Origin: Chaetoceros tenuissimus
Lineage: Eukaryota; Bacillariophyta; Thalassiosirophyceae; Chaetocerotales; Chaetocerotaceae
Reading direction: 5' to 3'
Length of the DNA stretch: 64,000 nt
Assembly (NCBI GenBank): GCA_021927905.1
Contig: BLLK01000045.1
Coordinates: forward strand, 3,224,001-3,288,000
Of this stretch, positions 9,301-18,755 are shown piece by piece; within the stretch, counting starts at the first letter, position 1; each line of letters starts with the position of its first letter. The position numbers were made by a program, and so were the translations under genes. The notes beneath the pieces are model-generated. The model did not search any database, had not been told where the DNA came from, and saw nothing but the letters and a program-made list of their open reading frames with translations.

Positions 9301-12035
9301 TTATTGTCTTCTTACTTTACAAAACTATATTTGAAAACGGGAAAAGTAAGGTTGTGCTGAAGCCGATCGAGGAAGAACCAGGTGATATCAGCTTACAACC
9401 TTTCGATCAAGAGGCAGCTAGAATTAATATCCGTAGAATAGAGCATTATGAAGGAGAAAGATATCTCGGTGCTAGAGCAGCAGGTAATGGGAATTGGAGA
9501 GACGAGTACAAGTATAGAGTAAAGCAAATGAAAAGCATGGCATCCAAGGTTCACACTTGCACGTTGGACAGGAATGATTCCCATCTACTATATTCAACGC
9601 GCTACAAGCCTACTATCAGTTATCCATTACATCACACAACATTCACGGATAAAGAGTGTGATAAACTGCAAAGCCCATTCCTAAGAGCGATACTTCCTAA
9701 GATGGGATTCAATCGAAATTTTCCAAGAGCCGTGGTTAACGGCCCATACGCTCTCGGAGGCAATCAAATCATTGATGTGAAAGTAGAACAATTCGTATTG
9801 CAACTAGTAGACATGATGACATCGATTCGCAAAATGGATATAATTGGTGAACAGCTCGTGCACTTAATAGCAGCACATCAGAGATTCCTCGGCACTTCAA
9901 CTCATTTCTTCGCACTCCCTCCATCTGACTTTGACTACCGCATGCAGAATTCAAGAATTATGTTCCTTTGGGAGAAGGTACATAAGTATGGCATCGAACT
10001 GCGGAGCAAACATTTTTGGGTTCCTATGTCATCGAAAGCCAATGATCAATCACTCATGGACGCATTCATTTCCCTTCGTAAGAGGAGAAGAAACACGCCT
10101 CAAAGAATCACATCAAATGAATTGCACAATGCCAACGAGGTACGACTGTTCCTTCAATGTACGTTCCTTAGTGACATTATAGATGAGGATGGAAGGATTG
10201 ATAAGAGTATTTTTGACGCAGACCAGAGATGTGAGACCACGGAGTCTTACCCGATGCGAGAAAGACCAAATGAAATAGCGATTGATGCTTGGAAGAAATG
10301 CCTTCAGGGAGCATTCATCACTGGTGACAGAGAAGTACTCCCTTCACTCAAGCCGACTGATCAACCTATTCCAACCACAGAACCAGATGGTGTACCCTCC
10401 TCGGTTGAAGAATACTTGTCAAGACAGCCACAGCACATCAAAGATATTCTGGGCAAAGAGATAACGGAGTGGAACGAAAGCGACATCAATAGCATTCGTG
10501 TATGTCTGGAGAACGATCAGGATATTGAAATATTCGGCGATGGTACAGTCAAGAATGGTACAGGTGCACACTACTACGCGATCAAACCAGCAATTTGTGA
10601 GAACTCAAAGTCATTGGGGATCCATGGCGGGGCTAAGACCAGTAGCAACAGCAGTGGCCTCGTGTCACTTAGACCTGAAAGCTTTTCGATAGTGGCAGCC
10701 CTGAATATCCTCAAAGCAGCAATAGTGGTATACAACATACAATCATCAGACTCCCGACTCATTTTCAGATACGACAATACGGAAAGTCTCCGTCGGTTAT
10801 CCCTCACCCCCTCCTTCCCAGCATCTGCTGGTTCAGATGCTACAGACAGAGACTCTTGGGAATTAATGGCTATGGCGAGGAAGGACATTCCTTTGGAGAT
10901 TGTCACAGCACATGTCAAGTCTCATCAGGATGACAAGACTCCTTTTCATTTACTTCCATATGAGGCACAGATGAATGTACGAATGGACAAACAAGCTGAT
11001 GCAGTTAGAGATGGACCAAGTGCAATACCTCCTGTCCCTGAGTTTGAAGATCAAGATTTCCAGATAAAGATAGACGGTGTGATTGCCTACTCCAACGTGG
11101 CAGCCACGCTTAGAAAATCAATTACTGGAAAACCACTGAAGAGATATCTACTTGATAAGTATGAATGGACGGATTATGTTTTCTCCAAAATCGACTGGGA
11201 TTCGCTGGAGGCTTATCTCAAGGGACTCTCCCAGCAAGTACGCACAAATGTCCTCAAGCTGCGGTATGGATGGCAGTACACAAGAGAGCGCAGAAATATA
11301 TTCGAATCAAATGGAAAGGAGGACTTCGAATTGGAGGACGACAGCTGCCCACTTGGTTGTGGAGATATAGATGACAAACACCACTTCCTCCATTGCACTT
11401 GCCAACCTGGATATTCTAAAACCAACACTGAACTCCGTCGGCTCGATAGATTCTTACTGAGGTACAAGACTCCACAGCCAATTTGTCATATGATTCTGCT
11501 GGGGCTTCGCTCGGTACTCTGCCATGGTAACCCAATAGTCTTCTGCGGCGAATCTGTACAAGAAGAACTTGCATTCGAAGCATTTTGTGATCAAGAAGAG
11601 ATCGGCTGGAATCACTTCTTGCTGGGCAATCTGAGTAACAAATGGAAAGCAGCAATGGAATCGCACTACGCACAGCTTGCAGCAGCCTCTGATGAGAAGC
11701 TACCAAAGCATCTTTCTGCTAAAGTGTGGACCAAGAAATTGCTATGTCATGTTCTCCACATTAGTTTAAACCGATGGCAGATCAGAAATGAGTGCCACCA
11801 TGCATTGAAAGAGGACTCCGACTATCGTGCTGCCAGGGAAAATCTACTTGACAAACTGGAAGTAATCTTCGCAAAGCGCCATCCCTCTATCCAAGCATTC
11901 CGAACATTATTCACTCACACATACCACTCTTTAGCGAGTCTTCCGAACTCCGGAATTCGGAACTGGCTAAAATCATATGGACTGGTTTGTAAATTTGTAG
12001 GACCATCGCTTATCACATCACATTTCTCTCAGTAA
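6357..12035 (+). CDS. Retrotransposon ORF2: endonuclease, reverse transcriptase, RNase H (1892 aa)
   Basis: Starts at ATG 6357, which overlaps the ORF1 stop in the heptamer ATGTTAG, so translation by termination and restart is likely. APE-type endonuclease: FLGGDLNSS (about residue 282) and SDHR (about 355). Reverse transcriptase: motif A DATGCFD (about 824), motif B GIGQGSGNGPQ (about 888), motif C FIDDI (about 935, Ile in place of the usual Ala/Val before DD). RNase H: FGDGTVKNG (about 1393), RYDNTESL, HVKSHQDD (about 1517) and MDKQADA. A cysteine/histidine knuckle CPLGCG...HHFLHC is at about 1663-1680. All catalytic motifs are present and the frame has no stops, so the element may be competent. 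Confidence 0.92.
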   Translation: MLGLNRSRERGGAYRLSSTQPFTRKLPQQQYFKKHQASFESDFKKVHGISSDYSAKKYASFLKSNLSDIQSHITKLQSWQKGELGTFMGLSNDPSKSDIFRIRLHNRNGFNTKFLLQDFESFVVSELAAESSFTGITEVNVTASKSIPFHDVCKKFDHSSRLYQSFPLGKPTKKDSAYHKGGQLCFIPSFTYGRKHSMERDSHGRWTVVRLNGADKVVSIITAYRVCSNSFNLAGNTIVDREVRSLLSAKHPQWERPRDAFLTDLGEFVKNERKANRAVFLGGDLNSSIHDEDIQQFMDSCGFYNLLEGDELETGTSCTRSQEDSGLIDLAMGTIELAVALLSAGARGFYNDSNSDHRLLELSFSKESLFKHNAMDKSQERHFNIKNRKQRELYLKTLADLHRASNTAEAIQSCKDAFEGKGNMSREEAINKMKNIEQRSTEYMQLANKAAAPPVSLFRYHHSDSLSNAGKALRHANHLLQNDPDSLGLKEAKDAAVKNLLEVKTHSDKYREEMANGRSLDAMDKYKCEEKSAIRQIVNHEKISKQHASVKKSLATERRGALDRIVVPQPTETTKKDPEKITWCPVVDPKDIEDVLFRQNHRHLLQSTISVFARGPISDLLGEECSNADDILDGNIDIAEIAKAYGHLEEATTLLLKEMQRRRDDGGEAVVMDWQFGREEFRAAFSRARNNTAPGFSGLPMTYWKAICEDDALCDIYAALLETAFKQGFTYDRWLKSIQAMLQKKDLPYYMKLRIIELFELDYNAVLKFLFGKVFARYEQAAGFQNNESYGAVQGRSAHQALNSALIVYEHSRVTASPMAASPQDATGCFDLIRPEQTGIIQQAKGLNKEATMCNMQVLHGMERHIRTAAGVTERSLKFDKKNRNYGGIGQGSGNGPQHGNDTNGLNKDILARETQSYEFKHPNGSDTISRDGNAFIDDIIHFVLLSSNCFIAAVPTVTRKLQLWQNLLNASGGDLAIDKCVIVFLLYKTIFENGKSKVVLKPIEEEPGDISLQPFDQEAARINIRRIEHYEGERYLGARAAGNGNWRDEYKYRVKQMKSMASKVHTCTLDRNDSHLLYSTRYKPTISYPLHHTTFTDKECDKLQSPFLRAILPKMGFNRNFPRAVVNGPYALGGNQIIDVKVEQFVLQLVDMMTSIRKMDIIGEQLVHLIAAHQRFLGTSTHFFALPPSDFDYRMQNSRIMFLWEKVHKYGIELRSKHFWVPMSSKANDQSLMDAFISLRKRRRNTPQRITSNELHNANEVRLFLQCTFLSDIIDEDGRIDKSIFDADQRCETTESYPMRERPNEIAIDAWKKCLQGAFITGDREVLPSLKPTDQPIPTTEPDGVPSSVEEYLSRQPQHIKDILGKEITEWNESDINSIRVCLENDQDIEIFGDGTVKNGTGAHYYAIKPAICENSKSLGIHGGAKTSSNSSGLVSLRPESFSIVAALNILKAAIVVYNIQSSDSRLIFRYDNTESLRRLSLTPSFPASAGSDATDRDSWELMAMARKDIPLEIVTAHVKSHQDDKTPFHLLPYEAQMNVRMDKQADAVRDGPSAIPPVPEFEDQDFQIKIDGVIAYSNVAATLRKSITGKPLKRYLLDKYEWTDYVFSKIDWDSLEAYLKGLSQQVRTNVLKLRYGWQYTRERRNIFESNGKEDFELEDDSCPLGCGDIDDKHHFLHCTCQPGYSKTNTELRRLDRFLLRYKTPQPICHMILLGLRSVLCHGNPIVFCGESVQEELAFEAFCDQEEIGWNHFLLGNLSNKWKAAMESHYAQLAAASDEKLPKHLSAKVWTKKLLCHVLHISLNRWQIRNECHHALKEDSDYRAARENLLDKLEVIFAKRHPSIQAFRTLFTHTYHSLASLPNSGIRNWLKSYGLVCKFVGPSLITSHFSQ

Positions 12036-12195
12036 TCCGCCAACAATAACACTTTCCTTCCGGAACTTTTCCAATCATGCTGCGGAGCAGCAGATTACAA
12101 AATCCACTCCACTCTTTCGCGGGCCGGGTGGCAGTACTACCTACTGATCCTAGAACCGGTTCTATAGGTTAACTGTATAACGCTTATTTATTATT

Positions 12196-12253
12196 GTGAA
12201 ATTGTTGCTATCCTCAACTATTATTGTTTTTCCTCGAAGTGCACGGAGTGATG
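12196..12253. repeat. 58-bp direct repeat flanking the retroelement, right copy
   Basis: Identical to 4073-4130 and to 735-792. It lies just after the retroelement tail and continues into the severed GT18 5' fragment. Confidence 0.7.
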
Positions 12254-12356
12254 CTTCTCTACTTGTGTTGGAAATCATAGAAAGATCCTTGAACAGAGGT
12301 AGAAAACTGCATAAGCAAAAGGTCTGGAGTGCAAGGATTATAACAGTATACTTCAT
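12196..12356 (-). pseudogene. Severed 5' end of a GT18 glycosyltransferase gene
   Basis: From ATG 12356 the frame gives a start and hydrophobic anchor (MKYTVIILALQTFCLCSF) and then the LRALRGKTIIVEDSNNF stretch shared with the two GT18 copies. It then runs into retroelement tail sequence and stops at 12162. It corresponds to residues 1-50 of copy 1 but is clearly diverged from it upstream of base 12253. This is the missing N-terminal part of an interrupted gene. Confidence 0.82.
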
Positions 12357-13080
12357 ATTTACTGTTGATGAATGAGAATTCTTTGCAGAATATGTAATTA
12401 CATGACCATTGTGAACATTGTCTTCGGTACCACATAATAAGTGATGGAAAAGGGTTCGTTTCTTGAAACATCTTCCGTTAGATTTAGTCCTACCAAGCGA
12501 TAAAAATACGATTTGCTCATATAAAGATGAATTTAGCTCAACAAATTATTAGATCTTTCTTTTGGATCGCCCCTAAATCCAATCTTTTATTTTTATGAAA
12601 GAATAGAAATCACCAATTTTATATTCATATCACTAGTTTTCAAACTGAAGAGTAAAGTAATTTACTACAGGGAAGTAAAAACCATCTTCACGGTATTGTC
12701 ATATACCCTAGCCATCTGGTCATGAATAAAAGACTAGCCAAGTAAGCCAAGCTGAAGAAACAACAACAACGATCTTTTCGTCTCTCTCATTCTTTTCAAA
12801 GGAAAGGAGTGCAGTGAAAGAACTTTATCTTCAACCTTTTCTATTCTACATCTATTCAAAAGCTCATTTCTTTCATCCAGTAGCATCAATTACGAGCTAC
12901 AGATATCAGTACAATTATTGGGAAGAAGAAAGAAGGAAAATAGACTCCATTTTCAATTATATGTTGTGGGAATCAGCTGTGACTAAATATAATCAGAGGC
13001 TGCCTTTTACATATAATCTCAAGTGTATCTAAACCAAGCTAGCTCTCCACTGCAATACCTTATATTCAAAGATTCAAAAG
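12357..13080. other. Intergenic, divergent promoter region
   Basis: About 720 bp between the severed GT18 start (minus) and the TBC gene (plus). The GT18 side resembles the upstream region of copy 1 for a short way (GATGAATGAGAATTC). No further gene was seen. Confidence 0.5.
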
Positions 13081-14976
13081 ATGATGAAAGCCAAGACATC
13101 AAAATTCGAGACTTGCATATTCGGCGAATCTTCCTCCGTCAACGACATCAAAGCCTCTGTGGAACCCTCGTCGACTTCATCTTTGACACAAACGTCGACA
13201 CCTCCTACTTCTCCCACCAAAGATTCACCGCCACCTCGACCAGTCAAGCCATCATCCGCATCGAAATCTCAACAAGAAGTCAATCACGTAATCAATATTC
13301 AAGAACTGAGAAGATTAAGTTCACAAGGAGTACCAGACGACTGTTCCTTTCGTTCCATAGCTTGGAGGATCCTATTGGGCTATTTACCACTTGACACCTC
13401 GAAATGGCAACAGGTACTCGATCGAGACCGAACTCTATACAGAAATCTAGTCAAAGATTTATTCGTACCGAGTGATGAACATCCATTTGAAGAAGAAGGT
13501 TACAAGTTGATAGGAAAAGGATTGAATCGCGATGGATCCACACCTCGACAAAATAAAGTTACCAAAGATGGTCCTTCACGGATAGAAGAAGCGGTGCAAG
13601 CCATGAACAAGGCTACATTGTTGGATCAAGTCACTGAAGAGGAAAATGAAGCATCGACACTTGAAATACCGGAAAATGTAAGGGAACAGTGGAAGAAATC
13701 TGGAAGAGATCCAGAGTCTTTGTCGGCGGGTATGGGTGGGAAACGATCGCGGAGTTGTTTGAATCGTCACTTTAATGCTTTACTTGTGACTACCAATGAT
13801 ACCGCTAATACAACCACGAATGATGTGCAGAAAGCACAAAAGGCTGATGAAATTTTAACCATGGGTGGTGAAGTGGAGAATGATTTTGATCCGCAATGGA
13901 GGCACTTTTTAGAAAATGCCACGCTTTTGGATGAGATTCGGAAAGATGTTGTGAGGACGCATCCTGATTTAAAGTTTTTCTTGGAGCCGGAAGATAGTCT
14001 TGGGGTTCGTCGTTATGCAGCTATTGAACGAATCCTGTTTGTTTGGGCGAAATTGAATAAAGGAGTGAGTACTACATTTATTGATTTGCTTTCCATGTTC
14101 TTGACAATTCTTTTTTCATTTCACTCATTTCTACTTCCTTTCCGCTTACTACCCTTATACTACTATATTATCATCTAGGTTCGATATGTACAGGGAATGA
14201 ATGAAATAGCTGGAACGCTTTATTTCGTACTTGCTAATGATGAAAATGAAGAATGGGCAGCTGAAGCTGAAGCAGATACATACTTTTTATTCAACACACT
14301 AATGGTGGAAATGAGAGATATTTTTGTACCAGATTTGGATGAAGCAGATACAGGAATTCATGGGAGAATGGCGAATATGCTTGCATTGCTTTCATTACAC
14401 GATCCAGAAGTCAAGTGTCATTTAGATGAAAGTGGAATCGACCCAGGATTTTATTCCATACGATGGTTGACAACTTTGCTATCGAGAGAATTCTTATTAC
14501 CGGATACTATTCGATTGTGGGATTCTATGTTTTCATCTACTCACAAGGATAACTTTATGCGATATGTTTGTGTTTGTATGGTGATGATAATACGTGAAGA
14601 GCTTTTAGAAGCAGACTTTGGTGGGTGTTTGAGGTTGCTTCAATCTTATCCCCCTACAGATGTCGAAAAGCTGTTGGAATCATCAAGAGCCCTTTGGATA
14701 TACGAATCACAAGTAACACTAGCATGCCATAAAGGTGGAATCAGTTTGAATCAGGCCTTGACTACTATAGCACCACCTCCAGCTGTTCTCATGGCGTATG
14801 GATTGAAGGGAGGATTTGCAATTGACCAAATAGAAAAAATGAGAGAGCACATGATGAGAGCTACGAATACTAGATCCAGAGTGGCAGGTTTACGAAGAAA
14901 TAATAGCAACGCGACTAATGGCAGTGCTTCAAATGGAAAATCATATTTCCGCGGCCTTTTCACAAACAAGAAGTAG
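13081..14976 (+). CDS. TBC-domain Rab GTPase-activating protein (TBC1D13-like), 2 exons, 593 aa
   Basis: Exons 13081-14064 and 14179-14976; the 114-bp intron begins GTGAGT and ends CTAG. Splicing joins ...LNKG to VRYVQGMNEI, exactly as in TBC1D13. The TBC domain fills most of the protein after a Ser/Pro-rich N-terminal 65 residues. The arginine finger is in IRKDVVRTHP (about residue 290) and the glutamine finger in YVQGM (about 333). The domain order and the WLTTLLSREFLLPDTIRLWD stretch fit TBC1D13 better than other TBC proteins. The predicted role is GTP hydrolysis on a Rab in membrane traffic. The tail is Asn/Ser-rich and ends in basic residues. Confidence 0.9.
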
Positions 14977-15481
14977 AATACAAATTCAAATAAAGGATTC
15001 TTACTCGTAGGTACTCTTCAAGTTATTTTTTGTATGAAAAGGAAACATGAGCAGGCCTACGTATTGAAAAGAATGGAAATTTCAAAGAAAAAATATTCTT
15101 TTCCACAAAACTTGATGATCCTCCACATCAGAGAAGATTTTTAAAGGTTCTCCCCTTCCCTCATTCTCACTACTAGAAAAAGCCGCACTTTGTCAAGCCT
15201 TGTGTCCAAAGGAAAGTTGACGGGTCATACAAAGGTCATAGTATCCACGTCAGTGATTCGTTATAAGATTTCTAGCATTTCTACAAAGGAAGATCAAACA
15301 TTAAATTTCCTATAACGAGGTATGAGGCCCAATGTAGGATTCTTCTTCTACAAACATCTAATTCTAGCTGCAGTGTGGTACACCTCTGTTGTCAAACTTT
15401 TTCCTCCATTCGATTTTTATCACAAATTCAGGAGAACCCAATAGCCTCTATCACTAGAAATAAACTACTCAATCTGAAATA
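14977..15481. other. Intergenic, no gene seen
   Basis: About 500 bp between the TBC gene and the next small-protein gene, both on the plus strand. It contains terminator/promoter sequence only, as far as can be seen. Confidence 0.45.
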
Positions 15482-16108
15482 ATGATGTCGAGCCGCCGCT
15501 TATCTGTATCGAATTCATTGCACTCTCTGAATAATTCTAGAAGATCTAGCTTAGAATCTTCTATTAGCAGCGGGCAAGAACCCCTAGAACTGAGAAGGAT
15601 TGGAACTGATGGTGAATTCATGCTAAGAAAAAGGGGAACTTTAAGAAGATCAACTTTGGATACCTCTGGACTTCGTAACCAATCATGGCATAGTCTACCA
15701 GAAGTTAATACATCACATAGAAGATCTACAATGGACATGGTGATGGGGTTGAGAAAGATGAAAGAAAACGAGGACAAAGGAACACATGAACATGGAAAGA
15801 AAAACTTCGAAAATCATGCTCAACATAGTTCCATTGAAAATAGGACCAGTACCACTGCCAACGTTCCAATTCTTCCAAGGGAATTGGATATATGTAATAT
15901 GATGGAAAAACAAATGAGCCTAAGAAGTTTGGAGGATAGAAGAGTTCTTGAAGCGCAACAAGAGCACCATCATGATATAAAAACAAAAATTAGAGATTTA
16001 GATGCAACGTTCCATTCTGTTGAAGAGAAGTATTCTCTAAAAATTGATGATGCTACTTTGGACTCTCTCATCAAAGATGTGGAGCTAAGAATGAAAAGAA
16101 CATCGTAA
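15482..16108 (+). CDS. Ser/Arg-rich protein with C-terminal DD-LxSLIxDVE motif (208 aa)
   Basis: No named domain. The N-terminal half is rich in RRSS/RRST sites (RRSSLESS, LRRSTLD, HRRSTMDM), which look like basophilic kinase targets. A short NQSWHSL element lies between them. The C-terminus is a predicted amphipathic helix, KIDDATLDSLIKDVELRMKR. The same three elements occur in the same order in the frameshifted gene at 18756-19254, so this is a real family. The C-terminal helix also resembles the LDERSIEELLDFIG end of the small proteins at 31-37 kb. Function unknown. Confidence 0.62.
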   Translation: MMSSRRLSVSNSLHSLNNSRRSSLESSISSGQEPLELRRIGTDGEFMLRKRGTLRRSTLDTSGLRNQSWHSLPEVNTSHRRSTMDMVMGLRKMKENEDKGTHEHGKKNFENHAQHSSIENRTSTTANVPILPRELDICNMMEKQMSLRSLEDRRVLEAQQEHHHDIKTKIRDLDATFHSVEEKYSLKIDDATLDSLIKDVELRMKRTS

Positions 16109-16670
16109 CAACAGGCTGATAGTGTGGTTGACAGTGCACAAGTAGATAAGTATAGAAAGAAAAGAGCAGAAATACGCGACCAAGTACAGTTGACGAATAA
16201 AAACAATTTCAAAACATATAGAAACATAATCTTTACAACGATAATTTATAGTTGACCCTAAACATAACTTCATTACATTTATTTGTAAAATGCATGCATT
16301 CAGGTAGTACCATACAGAAAATTCGCTCATTCCTTACCTTTTTCCTCTTTGGGGTTCAAAAGTTCAAGTTAGAAGGAGCATGAACCAATGATAATCCTTC
16401 TGTTTTGCAAGGATCCTAATGAAGACGGCAGTGGTAGCATGACGTCGTGCGTAAATAAAACGGTTAATATGCAATGTCCAAATAAGCTAAAATGGATGTA
16501 TAGACATCGCCAACGTCTTCAGCTTTTCTTCTGCAACGCATAGGTAATAGGTAAGTATCTATTCTCAAATCAAACATGAGCCCTTTTCACTCTATTATCA
16601 ATGGCAATTTGTAATCCTTTCGATTAGAGAACTCTTTGCAAAACTCCTTACAACAAATGTTACTGAAACT
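16109..16670. other. Intergenic, no gene seen
   Basis: About 560 bp; a partial CRE-like TGACGTCG lies near 16440. No coding frame with support. Confidence 0.45.
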
Positions 16671-17705
16671 ATGTTCTTTACCAGAATAAGCCACAACAGT
16701 GCGGCACTTGTATGCATAGTCCTTCTCAATGTCTACTTGTTCTACTTCTATTCACCTTCTGCAGAAAAAGGATCCTCGACAGTCGCAACCAAGTTAAAAG
16801 AATCTTCTACAAGTAGTAGTAATGTATCGCCCAAATACACATGTGACATGATGGAATCCTTTGATACGCTATCATATCCGCAAATCAACCAGCTACGAAG
16901 ATCGCTCATGATGAATGATACTACATGCTACAAGAATCATAAAACGAAATTTGTCAAGGCCTTTGAAGAACGAATAGGATTGCAACATATAATGCTTCAT
17001 ATTCCAAAAGCAGGAGGAACATCAGTCTGTCAGCAAGTGAAGAAAGAAAATAAACTCACAAACTCTGGTCATAATTGTTGGAAAGATTCGTTTTGTCCGC
17101 TTTGGTGTGGATGTACGAGTGTGCAGCCTACAACATGTTCAAAGATTGAACATTGGAAGGAGGACTTTGTCATGAATGAAAATTACTTGGATGACTTTTG
17201 TGCTGATAGAAGCTACAGTATACTTATTCGTGAGCCGGTGAAGCGAGCAATTAGTCATATCAACCACCTTTTGGAGGCAGTTGCATACAGAGATGGTAAT
17301 TTGGAAGGTACAAGGAACTGGCGATTGTCTCTTGTACAGGCAAACTATTTGACATGGAGCTTGAGTGTATACCCCGCTTTGAAGAAGGATAAGTCTCTTG
17401 ATATCAGGCATTACGAGCCAAGTGAGAAAGATCTCATCATTGCTAAGCGTAGACTGATGCAAATGGATTATATATTGGATTTGAGTCATGAGAATACATC
17501 ATGTCGAGCAAAATTATTGCGATATTTGAATATTGGGAATGAAATAGGACATGATAACTCTGCTGGTGGTAATTCATATCGTAATGACTTTCGAAAAATG
17601 GATCTAAATGGCATGAATGCTTTAGATGTAGAGTTGTATGAATATGCAACACGTTTGATCGATATGGATTGTGACTTTTACAAGAAAATAGGGAGGAAGA
17701 ATTGA
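16671..17705 (+). CDS. Golgi-type sulfotransferase, paralog B (344 aa)
   Basis: Close paralog of 1506-2624 but on the opposite strand. It has the same signal anchor (AALVCIVLLNVYLFYF), the same PAPS loop IPKAGGTSVCQQ and the same 3'-phosphate motif ILIREPVKRAISH. It lacks about 11 residues at the N-terminus: an upstream ATG at 16658, where paralog A starts, is out of frame here, so ATG 16671 is used. Small internal length changes also separate the two (for example before the first CWKDSFC). All motifs needed for activity are present. Substrate unknown. Confidence 0.82.
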   Translation: MFFTRISHNSAALVCIVLLNVYLFYFYSPSAEKGSSTVATKLKESSTSSSNVSPKYTCDMMESFDTLSYPQINQLRRSLMMNDTTCYKNHKTKFVKAFEERIGLQHIMLHIPKAGGTSVCQQVKKENKLTNSGHNCWKDSFCPLWCGCTSVQPTTCSKIEHWKEDFVMNENYLDDFCADRSYSILIREPVKRAISHINHLLEAVAYRDGNLEGTRNWRLSLVQANYLTWSLSVYPALKKDKSLDIRHYEPSEKDLIIAKRRLMQMDYILDLSHENTSCRAKLLRYLNIGNEIGHDNSAGGNSYRNDFRKMDLNGMNALDVELYEYATRLIDMDCDFYKKIGRKN

Positions 17706-18755
17706 ATCTAGCTGTCAGTATTTTAAAAGATACAAAGTTTTTTTGTCTACGTTTACTTCAATTGAAAAAAGACAAATAAATACCAATTCAACCTATGAAA
17801 AATGGTAGAAAACTACGATCATATCATGGAAGGGTTTGACTTACATTTTTCTCTAGACTTTTACTCAAAGGTTCTTCACAATACAGAAATACGCAATATT
17901 CATTCATATTTTACCTGTTTTCTAATTTATTTCTATAAAGATCAAGTTATAGGAAATGAATTCAAGATAATCTTATGGATATTCACAGTAACTACAATAT
18001 TGCGGCATATTACAAATTGAAATAGAATAGATACGATCTCACAGATGATGATTGCTCTTTTCAATCAGAGATGATCTTTCTATGAAAGGATCGAATTTTA
18101 AAAAATATCAACAGAGTTGTCCATAAGTACAAAGAAATAATTTCATTGGCCAAGAAATAATTTCATTCTTTTCTCGCTCAATGTCTCGTCAATTCCAAAA
18201 CGGGAGGAAAACCCTATATTCCCATTGAGACATTCAATCGTTTAGCAGCCATGATACCTAATCCAGACATTGACTGTTGTATAGTTTAGTAATTTGAACC
18301 TGTTATAATCATAATCCACATACCGTACATACTTTTCCCAAAATTTTTATTCATAGTAGGTCCAACAAGGTAAGGCAATAGGAAACAAATGAATGAGCGG
18401 TACGTAGTAAACCATAGTTGGATGAATAAATAAATTCCCAACCAAAACAAAGTAAGCAGCTTCCGACCGTCGGAGTTACACCTTTCTCCGAAGTTTTACA
18501 ATGAAATGTGATATTTTGATCTTTCCTTGCTGACGTTCTACACCATCAGCCAAAGGATGCGTATGTACTCTTCAGTATTGGAAGGTCTGAGCTGGTGAGC
18601 TTCTCAAAGTTCCCAGGAGAGTCCGACTAAGTTCCCAGTCCCATTCCGCTTTGTTCCTGCCCAGGCTCTACTCTCCACAATCACAATCCACTTGTTCCCA
18701 AGTCACATAAATACAAAAGCTACCAATACAATCTTCTTTTCAAATTCAATCAAAT
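17706..18755. other. Intergenic, 1.05 kb, no gene seen
   Basis: No supported frame. It contains a short direct repeat near 18131-18170 (two copies of AAGAAATAATTTCATT about 20 bp apart). The last 60 bp before 18756 include a TATA-like ACATAAATAC. Confidence 0.45.

Larger units (their letters stand above)
4160..12195 (+). mobile_element. Full-length non-LTR (LINE-type) retrotransposon, about 8.0 kb
   Basis: Both long frames are intact and overlap: ORF1 4333-6363 and ORF2 6357-12035. There are no long terminal repeats. The 5' untranslated part is about 173 bp. The 3' untranslated part (12036-12195) ends in an AT-rich, TTATT-like tail without a poly(A) run. It sits in a GT18 gene, with the gene's 3' part on the left and its 5' part on the right, and a 58-bp repeat on both sides. 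ORF2 order is endonuclease, RT, RNase H, zinc knuckle. The intact frames suggest recent activity. The clade is not assigned with certainty; RNase-H-bearing LINEs known from stramenopiles would fit. Confidence 0.88.

Noticed and set aside
12162-12195. Extra 12 C-terminal codons of the severed GT18 fragment
   Set aside because: This part is retroelement tail sequence and is not gene-derived.
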